From NCBI GenBank assembly GCA_900542235.1, contig UQNB01000018.1, forward strand, positions 1-31,648: DNA of 31,648 nt. The letters are read 5' to 3'. The position numbers were made by a program, and so were the translations under genes. The notes beneath the pieces were generated by a model. It was not told the origin of the DNA and did not search any database. It was given only the letters and a program-made list of their open reading frames with translations. This document shows positions 28,494 through 31,648 of the stretch, piece after piece (position 1 is the stretch's first letter; each line of letters begins with the position of its first letter). Source of the DNA: an uncultured Collinsella sp. Lineage in GTDB: Bacteria > Actinomycetota > Coriobacteriia > Coriobacteriales > Coriobacteriaceae.

Positions 28494-31400
28494 ATGCAGG
28501 CAGATTCCGCTCAGCAGCAGGGCCTTTATCGCCCCGAATTCGACCACGATGCATGTGGCATCGGCGCGCTTGCCGATATCAATGGCGAGCGCCATCATCA
28601 GATTCTGGATGACGCGCTGTCCATTCTGGTTAACTTGGAGCACCGCGGCGGCACGGGACTCGAGAAGAATACCGGCGACGGTGCCGGTATCCTGTTCCAG
28701 GTTCCGCATCACTTTTTCCGCAAAGAGGCTCAAAAGTGCGGCCAGATTCTGCCGGCAGAGGGCGACTATGGCGTGGCCATGCTGTTCTTTCCGCAGGATG
28801 ACAAGGGCGTAGAGGATGGCCGCCGCGTGTTTGAGGAGGGTTGCGCCGAGGCCGGCGTGCCGCTGCTCTTTTGGCGTGAGGTGCCCGTCGACCCGCACGA
28901 CCTGGGCGAGACGGCGCGTGCCTGCATGCCCACCATCTTGCAGGCCTTCCTGGGCCGTCCCGACGATACGCCGGCGGGTGACGCCTTTGAGCGCCGCCTG
29001 TACGTGTGCCGCCGCACCATCGAGAAGAAGGCCGACGCCGAGTTCGCCCTGCGCGACAAGATCTTCTACGTGTGCTCCATGAGCTCGCGCACTATCGTGT
29101 ACAAGGGCATGCTCGTCGCCACGCAGATGCGCCGCTTCTTCATCGATCTCAACGATGCCGCCGTCAAAACGGCCGTGGCGCTCGTCCACTCGCGCTACTC
29201 CACCAACACCACGCCCAGCTGGGAGCGTGCGCACCCCAACCGCTTTATCATCCACAACGGCGAGATCAACACCCTCAAGGGTAACGTCAACTGGATTCGT
29301 GCCCGCGAGCCCAACCTGTACAGCCCCGTGCTGCAGCATGATCTTGAGCGCGTGATGCCGATCATCAACCGCGAGGGCTCCGACTCCGCGATTCTGGACA
29401 ACGTGCTCGAATTCTTGGTCATGAACGGCCGTCCGCTCACGCGTGCCGCGTCCATGTTGCTGCCCGAGCCATGGGACCACAACGACAACCTGGGTGAGGA
29501 ACGCCGCGCCTACGACGCTTACCAGTCCATGCTCATGGAGCCGTGGGACGGTCCTGCCGCTATCGCCTTTACCGATGGCCGTACCCTGGGCGCCGCCCTC
29601 GACCGTAACGGCCTGCGTCCCGCCCGCTATTATGTGACGCGCGACGGTCGTTTTATGCTGGCAAGCGAGGTGGGCACCATCGAGGTGAGCCCCGAGAACA
29701 TCCTGACGAGCGGCTGTCTGGGGCCGGGCCAGATGCTCGAGGTCGATTTTGCCCGCGGCCGCGTCATCTACAACGACGAGCTGCGCGCCCGTTACGCCAA
29801 GGAAAAGCCCTACCGCGATTGGATTGCCGAGGAGACGCTGACCGTTGACGCGCTCGATGAGCCCGTTGCGGCAGCGTCCGCCGAGGACGCCGAGGTGCCC
29901 ACCGCCGTGCGCATGGCCAAGCTCGGCTACCACTGGGATGACGTCGACGAGGTCGTGCGTCCCATGGCCCAGCAGGGCAAGGCCCCGCTTGCCTCGATGG
30001 GTATCGACGCGCCGCTGGCCTGCCTGTCCAAAAAGACGCGCTCGTTCTTCGACTACTTCTATCAGCTGTTCGCTCAGGTCACGAACCCACCCATCGACGC
30101 CCTGCGCGAGCATATGGTCACCTCGACCACGCTCTACCTGGGCAACCACGGCAACTTGCTCGAGGACTCCCGTACGGCCTGCCAGCTGGTGCGCCTGGAG
30201 CGCCCGCTGCTCAACGAGGAGGAGTTCGACCGCATCTGCGCCATCGACCGTGTTGGCTTTAAGACCCGCCGTTTCCGTGCCGTCTACCGTCGCGATGCCG
30301 GCGAGGGCGCGCTGCAGGCTGCGCTCAAGCTGCTTGCAGAGGACGTTGAGGCTGCGGTCCGCGACGGCGTGAACATCGTGGTGTTGAGCGATCGTGCCGC
30401 TGCGGGCGAGGTGCCCGTGCCGTCGTTGCTCGCCGTGGGCTGCGTGCACAACCACCTGATTCGCGCCGGCGTGCGTACCTTTGCCGACATCGTGGTGGAG
30501 TGCGGCGACGCCGTGTCTCCGCACGACTTTGCGGCACTGGTGGGCTACTCCGCGAGCGGCATCTATCCGTACAACGCACATGCGTGCATCCGCGATCTGG
30601 CGGCACACGGCGACCTGGACGTGACGGCCGAGCAGGGCATCGCCAACTACAACAAGGCTGCGACCGCCGGCATCGTCTCCATCATGTCCAAGATGGGCAT
30701 CTCTACGGTGCAGAGCTACCACTCCGCGCAGATCTTCGAGGCCGTGGGCTTTACGCTGGAGTTCGTCAACGCGTACTTCGCCGGCACGGTGAGCCGTGTG
30801 GGCGGTATGGGTGTCGAGGACGTCGAGCGCGAGCAAAACGAGCGCTACGACGCCGCGCTCGCTATCCTTAAGAGCCCGGCTCCCGATCAGCTGCCCACGC
30901 TGGGTCTGACCAAGTGGCGCCCGCTCGGCGGCGAGGATCACCTGATCGACCCTCAGACCGTCTACCTGCTCCAGACCGCCTGCCGTGAGGACAGCTACGA
31001 CACCTTTAAGGAGTACAGCGCCCGTCTGCACCGTACCGGCCGTGCCGTGCGCCTGCGCGACTTGCTCGACTTTAATGCCAGCGGCCGCACGCCGGTTTCG
31101 CTCGACGAGGTCGAGCCCGCGCTCAACATCGTCCGCCGCTTTAACACCGGCGCCATGTCGTACGGCTCCATCAGCAAAGAGGCGCACGAGTGCATGGCCA
31201 TCGCCATGAATCGCCTGCACGGACGCTCCAACTCGGGCGAGGGCGGCGAGGACCCGCGTCGCGAGACCCCGCTGGCCAACGGTGATTCCAAGAACTCCGC
31301 GATCAAGCAGGTGGCAAGTGCGCGCTTTGGCGTGACGAGCCGCTACCTGTGCAGCGCCTTCGAGATTCAGATCAAGATGGCCCAGGGCGCCAAGCCCGGC

Positions 31401-31648
31401 GAGGGCGGCCACCTGCCCGGCAAGAAGGTCTACCCTTGGATTGCCGAGGTCCGCCAGTCCACGCCCGGCATCGGCCTGATCTCGCCTCCGCCGCACCACG
31501 ACATCTACTCTATCGAAGACCTGGCGGAGCTTATCTTCGATCTTAAGAACGCCAACCCCGGCGCGCGCGTGTCGGTCAAGCTGGTCAGTGAGGCCGGCGT
31601 CGGCACCATCGCCACCGGTGTGGCCAAGGGTGCCGCCGACAAGATCTT
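28494..31648 (+). CDS. gltB: Glutamate synthase large subunit (partial, 3' end outside the window)
   Basis: GltB makes two glutamates from glutamine and 2-oxoglutarate together with a reducing GltD subunit. The visible 1051 codons stay open to the window end; the family is about 1500 aa. A 20-residue propeptide precedes catalytic Cys21 (HDACGIGAL), which becomes the N-terminus after cleavage. The class-II glutaminase domain (about 21-430) has LEHRGGTGLEKNTGDGAG. A central domain follows, then the FMN/2-oxoglutarate synthase domain starts near 850, with GRSNSGEGGEDPRRE (about 909-923), the QIKMAQGAKPGEGG stretch and KLVSEAGVGTIATGVAKGA at the end. GGGGAGGA (28481-28488) sets the ATG. The Fe-S cysteines and gltD would lie beyond the window. 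Confidence 0.96.
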   Translation, partial: MQADSAQQQGLYRPEFDHDACGIGALADINGERHHQILDDALSILVNLEHRGGTGLEKNTGDGAGILFQVPHHFFRKEAQKCGQILPAEGDYGVAMLFFPQDDKGVEDGRRVFEEGCAEAGVPLLFWREVPVDPHDLGETARACMPTILQAFLGRPDDTPAGDAFERRLYVCRRTIEKKADAEFALRDKIFYVCSMSSRTIVYKGMLVATQMRRFFIDLNDAAVKTAVALVHSRYSTNTTPSWERAHPNRFIIHNGEINTLKGNVNWIRAREPNLYSPVLQHDLERVMPIINREGSDSAILDNVLEFLVMNGRPLTRAASMLLPEPWDHNDNLGEERRAYDAYQSMLMEPWDGPAAIAFTDGRTLGAALDRNGLRPARYYVTRDGRFMLASEVGTIEVSPENILTSGCLGPGQMLEVDFARGRVIYNDELRARYAKEKPYRDWIAEETLTVDALDEPVAAASAEDAEVPTAVRMAKLGYHWDDVDEVVRPMAQQGKAPLASMGIDAPLACLSKKTRSFFDYFYQLFAQVTNPPIDALREHMVTSTTLYLGNHGNLLEDSRTACQLVRLERPLLNEEEFDRICAIDRVGFKTRRFRAVYRRDAGEGALQAALKLLAEDVEAAVRDGVNIVVLSDRAAAGEVPVPSLLAVGCVHNHLIRAGVRTFADIVVECGDAVSPHDFAALVGYSASGIYPYNAHACIRDLAAHGDLDVTAEQGIANYNKAATAGIVSIMSKMGISTVQSYHSAQIFEAVGFTLEFVNAYFAGTVSRVGGMGVEDVEREQNERYDAALAILKSPAPDQLPTLGLTKWRPLGGEDHLIDPQTVYLLQTACREDSYDTFKEYSARLHRTGRAVRLRDLLDFNASGRTPVSLDEVEPALNIVRRFNTGAMSYGSISKEAHECMAIAMNRLHGRSNSGEGGEDPRRETPLANGDSKNSAIKQVASARFGVTSRYLCSAFEIQIKMAQGAKPGEGGHLPGKKVYPWIAEVRQSTPGIGLISPPPHHDIYSIEDLAELIFDLKNANPGARVSVKLVSEAGVGTIATGVAKGAADKI

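Noticed and set aside
28470..31499. A 1009-codon open frame on the minus strand opposite gltB
   Set aside because: The plus strand encodes clear GltB motifs over the whole stretch. The minus frame is a codon-bias shadow in G+C-rich DNA and its product has no recognisable domain.

Overview
The window is about 60% G+C, with dense genes, strong AAGGAGG-type ribosome sites and frequent GTG/TTG starts. Gene content and protein style point to an anaerobic gut actinobacterium of class Coriobacteriia, most likely a Collinsella species. This is an inference: it rests on the Gln/Pro/Ala-extended FtsE, the flavin reductase-rubredoxin pair, the split ftsEX-rnr and smpB neighbourhood and the many intergenic palindromes. 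No 16S gene or other marker is present to prove it.

Layout. 1-3014: a tandem hairpin repeat, an O6-alkylguanine-DNA alkyltransferase, and a response regulator/histidine kinase pair. 3017-5426: an AIM24/TIGR00266 protein convergent with a CLC-F-type anion transporter whose leader looks like a fluoride (crcB) riboswitch ending in a terminator. This block lies between two inverted copies of a 33-bp palindromic repeat. 5477-8949: an ABC exporter (ATPase plus 8-TM FtsX-like permease). 9066-11124: a small hypothetical gene, a 176-bp imperfect inverted repeat, a 65-bp palindrome, a membrane-anchored XRE regulator and a 111-nt near-perfect hairpin. 11237-15635: ftsE-ftsX and rnr (RNase R). 15758-17105: another 33-bp repeat, an orphan serine recombinase and a VanZ-like membrane protein. 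17310-21753: a MurNAc salvage cluster, murR-murQ-murP-mupG. 21846-23160: an ArsC/Spx-like protein, a short unknown gene, then tRNA-Gln(CTG) and tRNA-Glu(CTC) with promoter and terminator. 23220-24597: a TPR protein overlapping smpB. 24806-25542: a flavin reductase-like protein and a 47-aa rubredoxin. 25683-28313: mntH and gpmA on the minus strand, bracketed by two arrays (2 and 3 units) of a ~57-bp hairpin family. 28494-end: the large subunit of glutamate synthase (gltB), cut by the window edge.

Functional links. The murR/Q/P/mupG genes form a peptidoglycan-recycling route: uptake and phosphorylation of a MurNAc sugar, glycosidic cleavage, ether cleavage and transcriptional control. ftsEX controls septal wall hydrolysis. 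rnr and smpB are the RNA-quality-control partners often adjacent in other bacteria and here about 8.5 kb apart. The flavin reductase/rubredoxin pair is probably for oxygen or electron handling.

The most unusual aspect is the density of intergenic palindromes: at least four families (33 bp x4, 65 bp x2, 57 bp x5, a 51-bp tandem hairpin x2) plus two single long inverted repeats. No protein in the window explains them. All calls are by eye; no database or folding program was run.
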